Source: Symploca sp. SIO1C2 (GTDB lineage: Bacteria; Cyanobacteriota; Cyanobacteriia; Cyanobacteriales; Coleofasciculaceae). Taken from it: 64,000 bases of DNA. Numbering within the stretch: position 1 is the first letter of the stretch; every line of letters begins with the position of its first letter. Under the pieces are notes generated by a model. The model worked only from the letters and a program-made list of their open reading frames with translations, had not been told where the DNA came from and did not search any database. Location: assembly GCA_010672925.1 (NCBI GenBank), contig JAAHFP010000002.1, forward strand, positions 491,244 through 555,243, in the 5' to 3' direction. Shown piece after piece: positions 45,294 to 53,523 of the stretch. The position numbers and the translations under genes are program-made.

Positions 45294-45971
45294 TTAAATT
45301 CCTAGTTGTTTGATTTTAGATAAGGCATCTTGAGCTGCTCGTTTCTCAGCCTCCTTCTTGCCACAAGCCTTCCCTTCTCCGTAAGGTTTGTTATGAACCA
45401 AAACTGTTGCTAGATATTCTGGTGCATGATCTGGGCCACCAATTCGTTTGGTAACATATTTTGGTAAAACAGGGCCAAAATTTGACTGTACCCACTCTTG
45501 CAAGCGATTTTTTGTATCGACATTGGAACGGGTTTCCACAATAGTTTGAGGAACCGAATCAAACAACTGTTCAACAATTGGACGAATCGCTTCAATATTG
45601 CGCCCCTTATCCAAATAATAGGCTCCAACTACAGCTTCAAAGGTACAGCTCAATAAATTTGGACTCTGAAATCCTCCATCTCGCATTGCGCCTCTTCCCA
45701 GCCGCATCCTAAAGTCTAATCCTACTTCAGTAGCAAACTTAGCCAGTTGTTTTTGATCCACCAAAGCTGAACGTCGTCGAGTCATTTCATCTTCTTCCAT
45801 CTCCGGATCAAGGCGATAGAGATAGTCACCACTAATAAAGTTCAATATGGCATCACCTAAAAACTCTAACCGCTCATTATGCAATTCTCCTGGATTTTCG
45901 TGGACATAGGAACGGTGAGTTAGTGCCTGACGCAAGAGCTTCTCATTTCGGAAATTTAACAGTTGATGCAT
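45294..45971 (-). CDS. rnc: Ribonuclease III
   Basis: 225 residues. RNase III signature NERLEFLGDAILNFISGDYL at residues 32-51 and the second acidic site in CTFEAVVGAYYLDKG (about 108-122), then a double-stranded-RNA-binding domain (about 150-222: TKNRLQEWVQSN, VLVHNKPYGEGKACGKKEAEKRAAQDAL). Mg-dependent cleavage of rRNA precursors and other duplex RNA. AGGAGA lies nine bases before the ATG. Same strand as the NYN nuclease and Ro60 genes upstream, but about 190 bases apart from the former. Confidence 0.94.
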   Translation of the reverse strand: MHQLLNFRNEKLLRQALTHRSYVHENPGELHNERLEFLGDAILNFISGDYLYRLDPEMEEDEMTRRRSALVDQKQLAKFATEVGLDFRMRLGRGAMRDGGFQSPNLLSCTFEAVVGAYYLDKGRNIEAIRPIVEQLFDSVPQTIVETRSNVDTKNRLQEWVQSNFGPVLPKYVTKRIGGPDHAPEYLATVLVHNKPYGEGKACGKKEAEKRAAQDALSKIKQLGI

Positions 45972-46160
45972 TTTTATCTTTCTCCTTACATTTTCAGAGG
46001 GCAGAAGGCAGAGGGCAGAAGAGAAAAGATTGACAGGTAAATGTCCAGCATTTAGCGTTGTCCTAATCGCCTTGGCAACTGCCGTAAATATCGGTAAGCT
46101 AGAGCATCAGTTCAATAGAAGTGAGAAACACGGTTTCTTGACCAATGCTCTAGGAATTGC

Positions 46161-46652
46161 TTACGCTATAATCTGTAAATTGCTAAACCTTTGCTCAATT
46201 TGACCTAAAAAATTAAACTCATCCGCTAATTTTATGAGTTTTTGATTTGTTCGTTTATCAGAATGAGCAACAATAATCACTTTTTTACCATTGTCTTTCA
46301 GTTCATCTACTAAACCTGCAAAATCACCATCTCCTGAAAGTAGAATTACTGTACTGATGTCTGGGTTCCGAAGAACTCGTTGCCTACAATGCCCAATCAA
46401 TTTAAAATCTGCCCGATTCTTCTTCAATTTGGAAGAAGGGACATTAATGCAGTCAAACAAATCAGCTAGTAAGTCTGCAAGTTTTTTATTCTCTTGTCCC
46501 CAATCAGCATAGGCTTGTTCGAGTACAACGTGTCCCTTGTCATAGGCAAACATCATTAGACATCGGATTTGCTCTTCAGTCGCTTTAACATTTTGCCAAT
46601 CCCAAAAGATCGCTACGTGGGAAGTTGTTAAATTGCTTGATTGTTTTTTCAT
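46161..46652 (-). CDS. NYN-domain (PIN-like) putative ribonuclease
   Basis: 163 residues. VAIFWDWQNVKATEEQI (first catalytic Asp), RADFKLIGHCRQRVL, VILLSGDGDFAGLVDELKDNGKKVIIVAH (SGDGDF acidic motif) define a NYN/DUF88 domain, related to LabA and to eukaryotic RNases. The four acidic metal ligands appear intact, so nuclease activity is likely. Such proteins act on RNA; the target is unknown. GAGG precedes the ATG. It is the next minus-strand gene after the Ro60 gene, about 630 bases away. Confidence 0.87.
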   Translation of the reverse strand: MKKQSSNLTTSHVAIFWDWQNVKATEEQIRCLMMFAYDKGHVVLEQAYADWGQENKKLADLLADLFDCINVPSSKLKKNRADFKLIGHCRQRVLRNPDISTVILLSGDGDFAGLVDELKDNGKKVIIVAHSDKRTNQKLIKLADEFNFLGQIEQRFSNLQIIA

Positions 46653-47285
46653 AATGAACCTCAGATTGATTTACTTGAGGCAGCATCAGAAAGTCAAACT
46701 ATATTCCAATAGACTTCTAGATCTCTCTAGAGACTATTTCTGGTTATGGTTACCATCTCAATACAGTACCTCTGGCCCTTGAATCAACATAGAGCTATTA
46801 ACCTGACCTAGTATATGTATTTGTTAAACATTCAGATGATAGATAAGGAACCATTTAAAGTGAATGACTTAGACTAAGGCACTCACCGTAAATAATTTCG
46901 TACTTATTACCTCAATATCTAACAAATACATATGCTAGACCACCTCAATAGCTTAATGTTGAGTCAAGGTACAGAGGTGCTGCTTATGAGATGAATACCT
47001 AAGCATTAAGTTTGAGTTACATTTTTTAAGCTGCACTACTCTAATTCGTAACACTATTGCTAAATTTTTGTCAAGGGTGCAACTAAAATTTATACCAATA
47101 AAACCAAATTTTTCTTCCAAACCCCTGTAGAGACGTTGCATGCAACGTCTCTACAGTCTGGGATATAATAAGGGACTTTTTATTGCCGGATTTTGTATAA
47201 TATCCCCTTTATTATTGCTGAAGTTTTTCTTACCCAGGTATTTCAAAATCCGGTTAAGGGCGCACCGACGTGCGCCCCTACGTAT
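46653..47285. other. Intergenic with two inverted-repeat elements
   Basis: No gene is seen. CTAGTATATGTATTTGTTA at 46808-46826 is mirrored (one mismatch) by 46920-46938, forming a 131-bp element. A second element around the palindrome at 47127-47154 has AAATCCGG-type ends. The region separates the Ro60 and NYN genes. Confidence 0.6.
47127..47154. repeat. 28-bp perfect palindrome (GTAGAGACG family), copy 3
   Basis: Identical to 24348-24375 and 38721-38748. It lies about 130 bases downstream of the rsr stop codon. Confidence 0.9.
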
Positions 47286-48890
47286 CTAAATATCGCCCAT
47301 CGCAATTCCTTGAATAATTCTGGGAATTGTTGGGTCAAATCCCCCTAAATCATAGGAAAAGGGGTCTTTCGGATCAACTAGGGTAATTTGATAAGGAGCA
47401 AGGGTAACGTAGACAGCCTTAGCCTTGGGATTTACCTTTTGACGGTATTTTTCCAACGCTTGGGCAGGATGACTATTGCCAGCCCAACTTTCAGAGTCAG
47501 TCCAGAAACAAATCACATCAGCTTTGAATTTGTGCTTAATCATCCAATGGTAAGCTACAGAGGCATCGGTTCCCCCGAAGTTCTGATTGCTTGCCTTTCC
47601 TAGAGCAGAACTAAAAGAATCCTTACGGGAAATCCTCAAGTTCTTAAACTCAGTAGAAAATCCCCGAATTGCGTAGTTCTTTTCTGCTTTAGCAGTGACT
47701 AACGCCATTGTGGTGGCAATCTCACAACAGGTTAATCCTACGGAACTGACGTTGTAGCAGGACATCGAACCGGAGATATCCACAGCGTGCATAAATACCT
47801 TATTGGTAGGTTCTACTACTTCAAAGGAAAGTTCAACTGCCTTTTCTAAACTATCGACAATCCGACTTACAGGAGTCCAAGTCTTCTTACTGCGTCCAAT
47901 TTTTCCCCCAGATTCATAGGTTTTGAGAGCTTTCAACACATCAATCGGATGAATTCGTCCTCGCCGGAGATGGTTGGGATTATTCAACACGGCTTCAACC
48001 CGTTCCAGGTTTTTCCGACTGTCAACCCCCAACACTCCTAACTGAGTTAAAGAACCCAGGTTCCGCAACATCGCACCGATGGGCATCCCATCAAACAAGA
48101 GTTGCCAAGCTTGACGATCCATTTTGCCCACAGGAGCAGCCATTTCATGGGTCAAACGTCCTTGCGCGATCGCTTCATGGCTTTGTTCAGGATTACGCTT
48201 GAGCCATTCATACCACCAAACCTGTGCCAATGCTTCGGAAGGAATTTCCCTAGGCAACTCTGACCAGCCATTAATTACCCAAGAAAACAGTAAATCGTGG
48301 TCTTCTGTAGGGGGTTTAACATGGAATAACCGCAGGGCATCCCGATGAGTAAATCCTTGGCGTTGCTGGTACTTCAACAATTGATAGGCTAAACCTTTGA
48401 CATCTTCCCGTGACAGCCAAGCAGTTCCAACTTCCCGAATTACCTTGCCAAATCCTCGCAAAGATTTGGTGTAACTCAGCCATTCATAAAAGTGACTTCC
48501 AGTACGCACCACTTGGGGAAAAATTTCCCGAAACGCAGTTTTTTCCTCTGGAGTTTCTCCCATAGAAAGCAATACTAATGCCAAAATTGGAGCGCTGTTA
48601 TTGATAGCGCGTCCATCACTGGCGTAGAGAATTTCGCTACTAACTCGATGGGGATTGCTAGCGACACAAGTTTTGACGGTATCTACAAAATCTTTGGTGA
48701 GTTCCTGTTTGCCAGCATAGTAAGTACTTTGGGCAGTTCCAATAAGCAAACAACGCCGCAGCATCTTCCAGATACCAGCATCAAACATAAACCCACCAGA
48801 ACGACCCTGAATCATTTCCGCTTCCCGTCCTGGAATCGGTTTATTTTGTGGAGTTTTATTCTTAGATTGGGTAAAAAATTTGTAGTTCAT
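47286..48890 (-). CDS. rsr: Ro60 orthologue (TROVE domain protein, Rsr)
   Basis: 534 residues, normal for bacterial Rsr. The TROVE ring of helical repeats spans about 20-360 (SGGFMFDAGIWKMLRRCLLI, RALRLFHVKPPTEDHDLLF-like, ALKTYESGGKIG) and the von Willebrand A domain follows with a MIDAS at D371-x-S373-x-S375 (HAVDISGSMSC), plus GGTDAS and FWTDSES. Ro60 proteins are ring-shaped RNA binders that hold misfolded RNAs and Y RNAs and, in Deinococcus, recruit exonucleases. GGAGG lies eight bases before the ATG. A tRNA-like RNA gene sits 183 bases upstream on the same strand, the usual place for a bacterial Y RNA. Confidence 0.93.
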   Translation of the reverse strand: MNYKFFTQSKNKTPQNKPIPGREAEMIQGRSGGFMFDAGIWKMLRRCLLIGTAQSTYYAGKQELTKDFVDTVKTCVASNPHRVSSEILYASDGRAINNSAPILALVLLSMGETPEEKTAFREIFPQVVRTGSHFYEWLSYTKSLRGFGKVIREVGTAWLSREDVKGLAYQLLKYQQRQGFTHRDALRLFHVKPPTEDHDLLFSWVINGWSELPREIPSEALAQVWWYEWLKRNPEQSHEAIAQGRLTHEMAAPVGKMDRQAWQLLFDGMPIGAMLRNLGSLTQLGVLGVDSRKNLERVEAVLNNPNHLRRGRIHPIDVLKALKTYESGGKIGRSKKTWTPVSRIVDSLEKAVELSFEVVEPTNKVFMHAVDISGSMSCYNVSSVGLTCCEIATTMALVTAKAEKNYAIRGFSTEFKNLRISRKDSFSSALGKASNQNFGGTDASVAYHWMIKHKFKADVICFWTDSESWAGNSHPAQALEKYRQKVNPKAKAVYVTLAPYQITLVDPKDPFSYDLGGFDPTIPRIIQGIAMGDI

Positions 48891-49010
48891 TGTCAGAACC
48901 TCCAGCCCGTTAAGGCAATGTTGTAAGAGGTGTTAGGTATTAGGTATTAGGTGTTAGGTGTTAGGTTCAGAAAAAATGTTAAAAAACTTACAAGCTCTTT
49001 TCCCCCAGAG

Positions 49011-49056
49011 CCTCTTGTTCCCCTCCTTGGAGGGGTTAGGGGTGGGTTCTGCCTCC
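49011..49056. repeat. Dispersed GGAGGGGTTAGGGGTGGG repeat
   Basis: Between the Y-RNA candidate and rsr. CCCCTCC-TT-GGAGGGG is a strong hairpin that would form in RNA of either strand. Other copies are at 26997-27052 (inside a coding region) and 33186-33236 (inverted). Confidence 0.7.
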
Positions 49057-49073
49057 TGCCTTCTCTAACTAAT

Positions 49074-49202
49074 TGGCGCGGTGGAGCGGGAATTGAACCC
49101 GCCGACATCCCGCTTGACAGGCGATAACCCTAATTCTTCGGCCCAGTTGGGCAAGGGATGAACAAGGAGTTGTTAGGCGCTCTACCACTGAGCTACCACC
49201 GC
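49074..49202 (-). ncRNA. tRNA-like RNA, candidate YrlA-type Y RNA
   Basis: 129 nt from the minus strand. The ends fold as a tRNA: acceptor GCGGTGG/CCACCGC (perfect 7 bp), discriminator G, encoded CCA; TA then D arm GCTC-AGTGGTA-GAGC; T arm GCGGG-TTCAATT-CCCGC, extendable by a G-U pair to 13 bp of acceptor plus T helix. In place of a 17-nt anticodon arm and short variable loop there are about 70 nt. These can form GCG/CGC and TAAC/GTTA helices with a mismatch between, and an inner GCCC-AACT-GGGC hairpin. A small CGC-CTGTCAA-GCG hairpin with an Asp-like GUC triplet is an alternative fold. Bacterial Y RNAs of the YrlA type mimic tRNA and lie beside rsr, as here. A tRNA gene with an insertion is the alternative. 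Confidence 0.7.
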
Positions 49203-49211
49203 ATATTTTGT

Positions 49212-49217
49212 ATTATA
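49212..49217 (-). promoter_or_regulatory. -10 box of the tRNA-like RNA
   Basis: On the minus strand a perfect TATAAT ends nine bases before the first base of the acceptor stem, so transcription would begin within one to three bases of the mature 5' end. No good -35 box is at 17 bp; TTGCAC is further upstream at about 28 bp. A start so close to the mature end fits an RNA needing little 5' processing. Confidence 0.5.
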
Positions 49218-49413
49218 TTTGTAGCATATAGGCTATTTTCTGATTGTGCAACCCTTTTTTCAAGAAATCTTGCACCAGAATCCAGCAGTTTTGCTACTTT
49301 GAAGAAGCTAATGGTACTCTAATCTGAAAACCACTGCACCCCTTGAGGAAAATTTCGATATTCAATTTGGATGCACTTAGCTTAGCCAGTCGTATTTTCA
49401 TCGGGAGTAAATC

Positions 49414-50181
49414 TTGGCAGCTTTGATCTCTTTATTCATGGCGATCGCAATTTCTCTACTGATTACCCGAGTTGCTGCCGAAGCCCTGACTCTTACAGGA
49501 CTTTCCCGCGAATCAGCCGAATTTCAAGCTCGTTCTGCTTTCACGGGGGCAGGCTTTACCACCAGTGAATCAGAGCAAGTAGTTTCTCATCCAGTACGCA
49601 GGCGCATCCTCATGTGGTTAATGCTCCTAGGGAATGCAGGAATCATTACAGTCATTTCTTCTTTAATTCTCACCTTTGTTGGCACTAAAGGAGCCGGAGA
49701 CTGGTCACAACGGATAGTAGTATTGATTTTAGGACTGATTCTGATCTGGATTGTAGCGACCAATCGGCGCTTCAGTCGCTATTTATCGAAAATGATGCAT
49801 TGGGCTCTGAAGCGATGGACTCACCTAGACGTGCGGGACTATGCAAGTTTACTCCGACTTTCAGGAAACTATGCAGTCATGGAAATGCAAGTTGATGCGG
49901 AAGACTGGATTGCCAACAAGCCGCTATGCGAAACCCATTTACGACAGGAAGGCATCTTAGTACTAGGAATTCAGCGCCTTAATGGTCACTATGTAGGAGC
50001 ACCAAAGGGAGGGAGTTGTATTTTTTCTGGGGATATTCTTATTTTGTATGGACGCTTGTCTACTTTAAATGAACTCGATTCTCGCAAGCAAGGAATGAGT
50101 GGAGAAGAAGCACACCAACAGGCAGTTGCGACCCAAGCAGAACTCCTTGCCCATGAGCAGCAGGAAGAGTTAAATCCTTGA
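49414..50181 (+). CDS. Membrane protein with TrkA-C (RCK_C) domain
   Basis: 255 residues. Two or three hydrophobic segments (ALISLFMAIAISLLI, ILMWLMLLGNAGIITVISSLIL, VVLILGLILIWIVAT) are followed by a soluble RCK_C domain (about 165-225: WIANKPLCETHLRQEGILVLGIQRLNGHYVG, GDILILYGRLSTLNEL). RCK_C domains bind nucleotides or other ligands and gate potassium or anion transporters. The protein has no pore domain of its own. TTG start with GGGAG seven bases upstream; an ATG nine codons later is the alternative. Divergent from the tRNA-like RNA gene with a 211-bp gap. Confidence 0.75.
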   Translation: MAALISLFMAIAISLLITRVAAEALTLTGLSRESAEFQARSAFTGAGFTTSESEQVVSHPVRRRILMWLMLLGNAGIITVISSLILTFVGTKGAGDWSQRIVVLILGLILIWIVATNRRFSRYLSKMMHWALKRWTHLDVRDYASLLRLSGNYAVMEMQVDAEDWIANKPLCETHLRQEGILVLGIQRLNGHYVGAPKGGSCIFSGDILILYGRLSTLNELDSRKQGMSGEEAHQQAVATQAELLAHEQQEELNP

Positions 50182-50309
50182 TTTATAAGCATTTTACCTT
50201 CAACCGCAAGAAGGCTCACACCGAATTCTTTGAATCGGTGTTGAGATGAATTGCGGGCAGAATTTTGGCAGATAACGAGTCAATCCACTCTTCTAAAATT
50301 GCCGTCATT

Positions 50310-50327
50310 GTCTTATCCCTATAAGAC
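50310..50327. repeat. Hairpin, possible left end of the tnpB element
   Basis: GTCTTAT-CCCT-ATAAGAC is a perfect 7-bp stem with 4-base loop, 137 bases before tnpB. IS200/IS605 elements have a subterminal hairpin at each end; this one could be the left end, or a terminator of the preceding gene. Confidence 0.35.
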
Positions 50328-50463
50328 AGCATAAGCTTTAAGGAAGTTTAATATGAAAGAGAGAAATTAAACAAGTTAAGAGCCTTGTTTTTCATCTTAA
50401 TTTATACAACGAGTAGACGTATATGTTAATATATAATCAGGTCGATAAAACTTGGAAAATCTA

Positions 50464-51678
50464 ATGATGCGAATTTCATACCAATACCGATTAAAACCAA
50501 ATAAAGAGCAACAGAAAAATATTGATAACACGCTTGAGCTGTTGCGCTATCAATATAATTATCAGCTTGCTCAACGGTTTGATTGGTATGAGCAAAATCG
50601 TTGCTCTCTTGATAGATGCCTCCTGATTTGTCATCTTCCAGAGTTAAAGGATAGACCGAATAAAGCAAGCCAAGAAAAAAGTTTAGTCCAACTTAAAAAA
50701 CATAGGCCATGGTACAAGAAAGTTCATTCCCAAGTATTACAGTCTGTGTGTGATAAAGTTGATAAAGCTTTTGACAGATGGTTTAAAGGTGATCGCAACG
50801 GTAAAAAATCTGGTAGACCTAGATTTAAAGGAGTAGGACAATACAAAACTTTCACCTATAAGCAATTCAAGCAACATCACTTTGTAGATAATAAAATTAC
50901 GTTGTCTAAAATTGGTGAGGTTAAAGTAATTGTTCACAGACCTATACCAGACGGATTCGTTATTAAAACTGTATCCGTCACTAAAAAAGCTAATGGTTAT
51001 TATGTAACTTTAAGTCTAGACAACAAAGAAGTTCCAACTATTAAGCCAGACTTTGATGCCAATAATATTGTTGGTATTGATGTAGGGCTGATTGATTTTT
51101 ATGTGGCTTCTGATAATACCCGAATTGCTGCACCAAAACATTTGCGGAAAGCTGAACGTAAATTAAAATCAGCGCAACGTAAAGTTTCTCGTAGACAGAA
51201 AGGTTCTCACCGTCGTCTAAAAGCAATCAAAAAACTGGGTATTCAACATAAAAAAGTTGCTGATACTCGTAAAGATTTCCACTTCAAGACAGCTAAAAAA
51301 CTCATCGACAAGTACGATATCGTAGTAGTTGAAAAGCTGAACATAAAAGGACTAGCTAAGACAAGACTGGCTAAATCAATCAACGTTTGCGCAGCATGGT
51401 GCGATAGCAGCATCGCTGGCTGGGGTAAATTCATTTCAATACTGATAAACAAAGCCGAGAATGCTGGTTTAAAAGTAATTGCGGTGAACCCAAATGGTAC
51501 AAGCCAAATCTGTTCTAATTGCGGTCACACTGTCAAAAAGTCGCTATCAGTACGAATGCATGATTGTCCCGTATGCCATACACATATATGTCGGGATTTG
51601 AATGCAGCTATCAATATAAAGAACCGTGGGGCGCACGGTCTTAAAGCTCAGTTAATGTCGTCAAAGGCGAGTCGCTGA
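50464..51678 (+). CDS. tnpB: IS200/IS605-family TnpB, RNA-guided nuclease
   Basis: About 404 residues, full length. N-terminal helix-turn-helix-type region (MRISYQYRLKPNKEQQKNID), OrfB central part (VVEKLNIKGL), and a RuvC nuclease with its acidic residues in NIVGIDVGLIDF, VVVEKLNI and CRDLNAAINI. The zinc finger CSNCG...CPVCH lies between the last two motifs. All key residues are intact. TnpB is an omega-RNA-guided DNA nuclease and Cas12 ancestor. No TnpA (Y1 transposase) is nearby, so this is a tnpB-only element dependent on TnpA elsewhere. ATG 50464 preferred to a TTG four codons upstream. Confidence 0.93.
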   Translation: MMRISYQYRLKPNKEQQKNIDNTLELLRYQYNYQLAQRFDWYEQNRCSLDRCLLICHLPELKDRPNKASQEKSLVQLKKHRPWYKKVHSQVLQSVCDKVDKAFDRWFKGDRNGKKSGRPRFKGVGQYKTFTYKQFKQHHFVDNKITLSKIGEVKVIVHRPIPDGFVIKTVSVTKKANGYYVTLSLDNKEVPTIKPDFDANNIVGIDVGLIDFYVASDNTRIAAPKHLRKAERKLKSAQRKVSRRQKGSHRRLKAIKKLGIQHKKVADTRKDFHFKTAKKLIDKYDIVVVEKLNIKGLAKTRLAKSINVCAAWCDSSIAGWGKFISILINKAENAGLKVIAVNPNGTSQICSNCGHTVKKSLSVRMHDCPVCHTHICRDLNAAINIKNRGAHGLKAQLMSSKASR

Positions 51679-51720
51679 GAAGCCTACATCATAATCTTTG
51701 ATTTGATGTAGGTACGTCAC
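51600..51720 (+). ncRNA. Putative omega/reRNA and right end of the tnpB element
   Basis: In IS200/IS605 elements the guide RNA overlaps the 3' end of tnpB and the right end, with the guide just outside the element. Here a 9-bp hairpin CCTACATCA/TGATGTAGG (51683-51712) follows the tnpB stop by four bases and then TACGTCAC, a plausible right-end boundary. The guide would then start at about 51721. The exact 5' end and boundary cannot be fixed by eye. Confidence 0.45.
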
Positions 51721-51753
51721 CGAATGGTTAAACCAGGAACAGGAGAAATAGTC

Positions 51754-51966
51754 ATGCCACGTAAAATGAAGGATTTTATCGCCAGCCTTCCCGCTAAACG
51801 TCAACAACGTATCAAAGAACGCTCAGAGGAACTGTTGCAAGAGCATATGGCGTTGCAAGAGTTACGCAAAGCTATGGCATTTACCCAAGAGCAAATTGCA
51901 CAAGAATTGGGCATGGATCAAGGTAATTTGTCAAAACTTGAGAGACGCACAGATTTAATGCTTTAG
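51754..51966 (+). CDS. XRE/HigA-type antitoxin, C-terminally truncated
   Basis: 70 residues from ATG 51754 (AGGAGAAATAGTC upstream). KMKDFIASLPAKRQQRIKER, then a helix-turn-helix FTQEQIAQELGMDQGNLSKLERRTD, after which the protein stops at LML. Full-length relatives continue for about 25 residues (a strand region after ISTL). The toxin gene that should precede it is missing and the tnpB element ends about 30 bases upstream, so the insertion may have replaced it. DNA-binding helices look intact, so it might still bind its operator. Confidence 0.72.
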   Translation: MPRKMKDFIASLPAKRQQRIKERSEELLQEHMALQELRKAMAFTQEQIAQELGMDQGNLSKLERRTDLML

Positions 51967-52423
51967 GTAATTTCTAGGAAAAAATGTACCTATCGTAGGG
52001 TGTGTTAGCGCAGCGTAACGCACCAAATTCTGGGTACAATCATTCTAAAAAATCGCCTTAACTAGTGCTATTCCAAGTACGCCAATCTGAAACATCAGCA
52101 CTACCTGCCACTCTCGGTAGAATTGCTGATTGAATGTTAGGACGGCTTGAAAGTTGAGCAAAGAAAGATTACACGGTTACAAGCTGCCTGCAAAAACAAA
52201 GGGTTGATGCTCTCAGGATAACTGCCAGAACTATCTTGTGGAAATAGGCAACAGGGAACAGGCAAAAGTGATAATATTTGATGGTTTCAGTGGAGCGTTA
52301 GCGTAACCCAACATCGGAGAATGTTCCGTTGGGTTTCACTTCTCCTTCGGAGACGCTACGCGAACGTTACACGCAACCTACCTATCACATTAGGCTCGAT
52401 TGAGGAGAGTAGCAATAGGGTTT
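51967..52423. other. Intergenic repeats in a decayed toxin-antitoxin zone
   Basis: A TAGGGTGTGTTAGCG repeat at about 51996 and an inverted-repeat element with GTAACCCAAC...GTTGGGTTTC arms at about 52290-52385. No gene can be supported. Confidence 0.5.
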
Positions 52424-52537
52424 GTGGAACTGTTTTTTGATACTAACATTCTCATCTATTATCTTAATGGTCGGCTCAAGACAAGACGCGATCGCATTTA
52501 TCGCACCCATTTTATACATCCAAATTGCTGCCACTAG
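52424..52537 (+). pseudogene. PIN-domain (VapC-type) toxin, N-terminal fragment
   Basis: GTG 52424, with GAGGAGAG about 18 bases upstream, encodes VELFFDTNILIYYLNGR, the PIN-domain first strand with its catalytic Asp, then drifts into unrelated sequence at the HIP1-containing repeat AGACGCGATCGCATTT and stops after 37 residues. Full VapC proteins have about 130 residues. The remainder of the toxin and its antitoxin are gone. Confidence 0.7.
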
Positions 52538-52590
52538 CATCTTGCCAACTTCACCGTGAAGTTGCTGTATAATTTGCGGAAAAATGTGGA

Positions 52591-53523
52591 ATGGGAGCGA
52601 AGGGATTGACTCGATTTATCCATGATCAATTTGCCAAGGACTATTTAGAAGAATTGCTAACCCCTTATGGTGAAGTTAAAGCACCGCGACGAGTTTCAGG
52701 GGAAGTACGAGAAATCGATGTTTGGTTTGCCCCCAACGAAGATACTCCACCAAGCAATCTGAGCAACCTCGGATTATTGGGGCGCATCGCTCAAACTCCT
52801 GCACTGATAGAACCCTTCCGTAATCCTGCCACCGACGATGAAATTTGCGATTGTCTGTCAAAGTTACTCACAATTCGGGGTGAGTTAAAGCGCGAAGCTC
52901 ATCGCAATAAGCTCAAACTCAATCTAGCCGCAGTGCCAAAATTATGGGTACTAACCCCAACTGCCTCAGCAACTATGTTGGAGGATCTTAATACCAAAGT
53001 GGATCAACAGTGGTTGCCAGGGGTATACTTTATGGCAAAGACTCTCAGGACAATTATTGTTGTTATCCATCAGTTACCTCGTAGCCAGGATACTCTCTGG
53101 TTAAGGGTTCTGGGTAGGGGAAGAGTTCAACAACAGGCAATCGATGAGCTAGAGGCACTACCAGCAAATAATTCCTTGCGTTCTAATACCCTGAGATTGC
53201 TGTACAACTTGCGGAAAAATTTGGAATTCAGGCAAGATTTAGAGGAAGGAGATAGGAATTTAATTATGCGTTTAGCACCACTGTATCAACAGGAAAGGGA
53301 ACAAATACTCCTGGAAGGAGAACAACGGGGAGAGCAACGGGGAATCCAACAGGGAGAGCGTTTAATTGTGAACAACTTGCTGCAAGTGCGCTTTGGTGCT
53401 GTCGATGAGGAACTAGCAGCAATTATTGAACCCTTATTGGCACTACCGCCGGAGGAGTTTACTCCAATGCTATTACAATTATCCCGTGAGGATTTGTTGG
53501 CTCGTTTTCGGAAGTCCGATTAA
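52591..53523 (+). CDS. Uncharacterised cyanobacterial protein with DUF4351-like C-terminus (Rpn-like)
   Basis: 310 residues. FIHDQFAKDYLEELLTPYGE, VREIDVWFAPNED (a possible PD-(D/E)xK acidic pair) and LRLLYNLRKNLEF are seen; the C-terminus (LIVNNLLQVRFGAVDEELAAIIEPLLALPPEEFTPMLLQLSREDLLARF) is the DUF4351 type, preceded by a QRGEQRGIQQGE repeat stretch. The family is common in cyanobacteria and related by layout to Rpn recombination-promoting nucleases. A TTG at 52606 (five codons in) is where the family similarity begins and may be the real start. Immediately upstream, KLLYNLRKNVEW-like sequence (52560-52590) is a fragment of a paralogue. Confidence 0.65.
   Translation: MGAKGLTRFIHDQFAKDYLEELLTPYGEVKAPRRVSGEVREIDVWFAPNEDTPPSNLSNLGLLGRIAQTPALIEPFRNPATDDEICDCLSKLLTIRGELKREAHRNKLKLNLAAVPKLWVLTPTASATMLEDLNTKVDQQWLPGVYFMAKTLRTIIVVIHQLPRSQDTLWLRVLGRGRVQQQAIDELEALPANNSLRSNTLRLLYNLRKNLEFRQDLEEGDRNLIMRLAPLYQQEREQILLEGEQRGEQRGIQQGERLIVNNLLQVRFGAVDEELAAIIEPLLALPPEEFTPMLLQLSREDLLARFRKSD

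Noticed and set aside
49074-49202. tRNA-Asp gene with a group I intron
   Set aside because: The extra sequence is only about 55-70 nt, far too short for a group I intron, and the GUC triplet lies in a stem of just three strong pairs. The Ro60 neighbour offers a better explanation.
50182-51720. Cas12 effector or CRISPR-associated system
   Set aside because: The protein is about 404 residues with TnpB architecture, has no CRISPR array or cas1/cas2 nearby and has an IS-type 3' hairpin.
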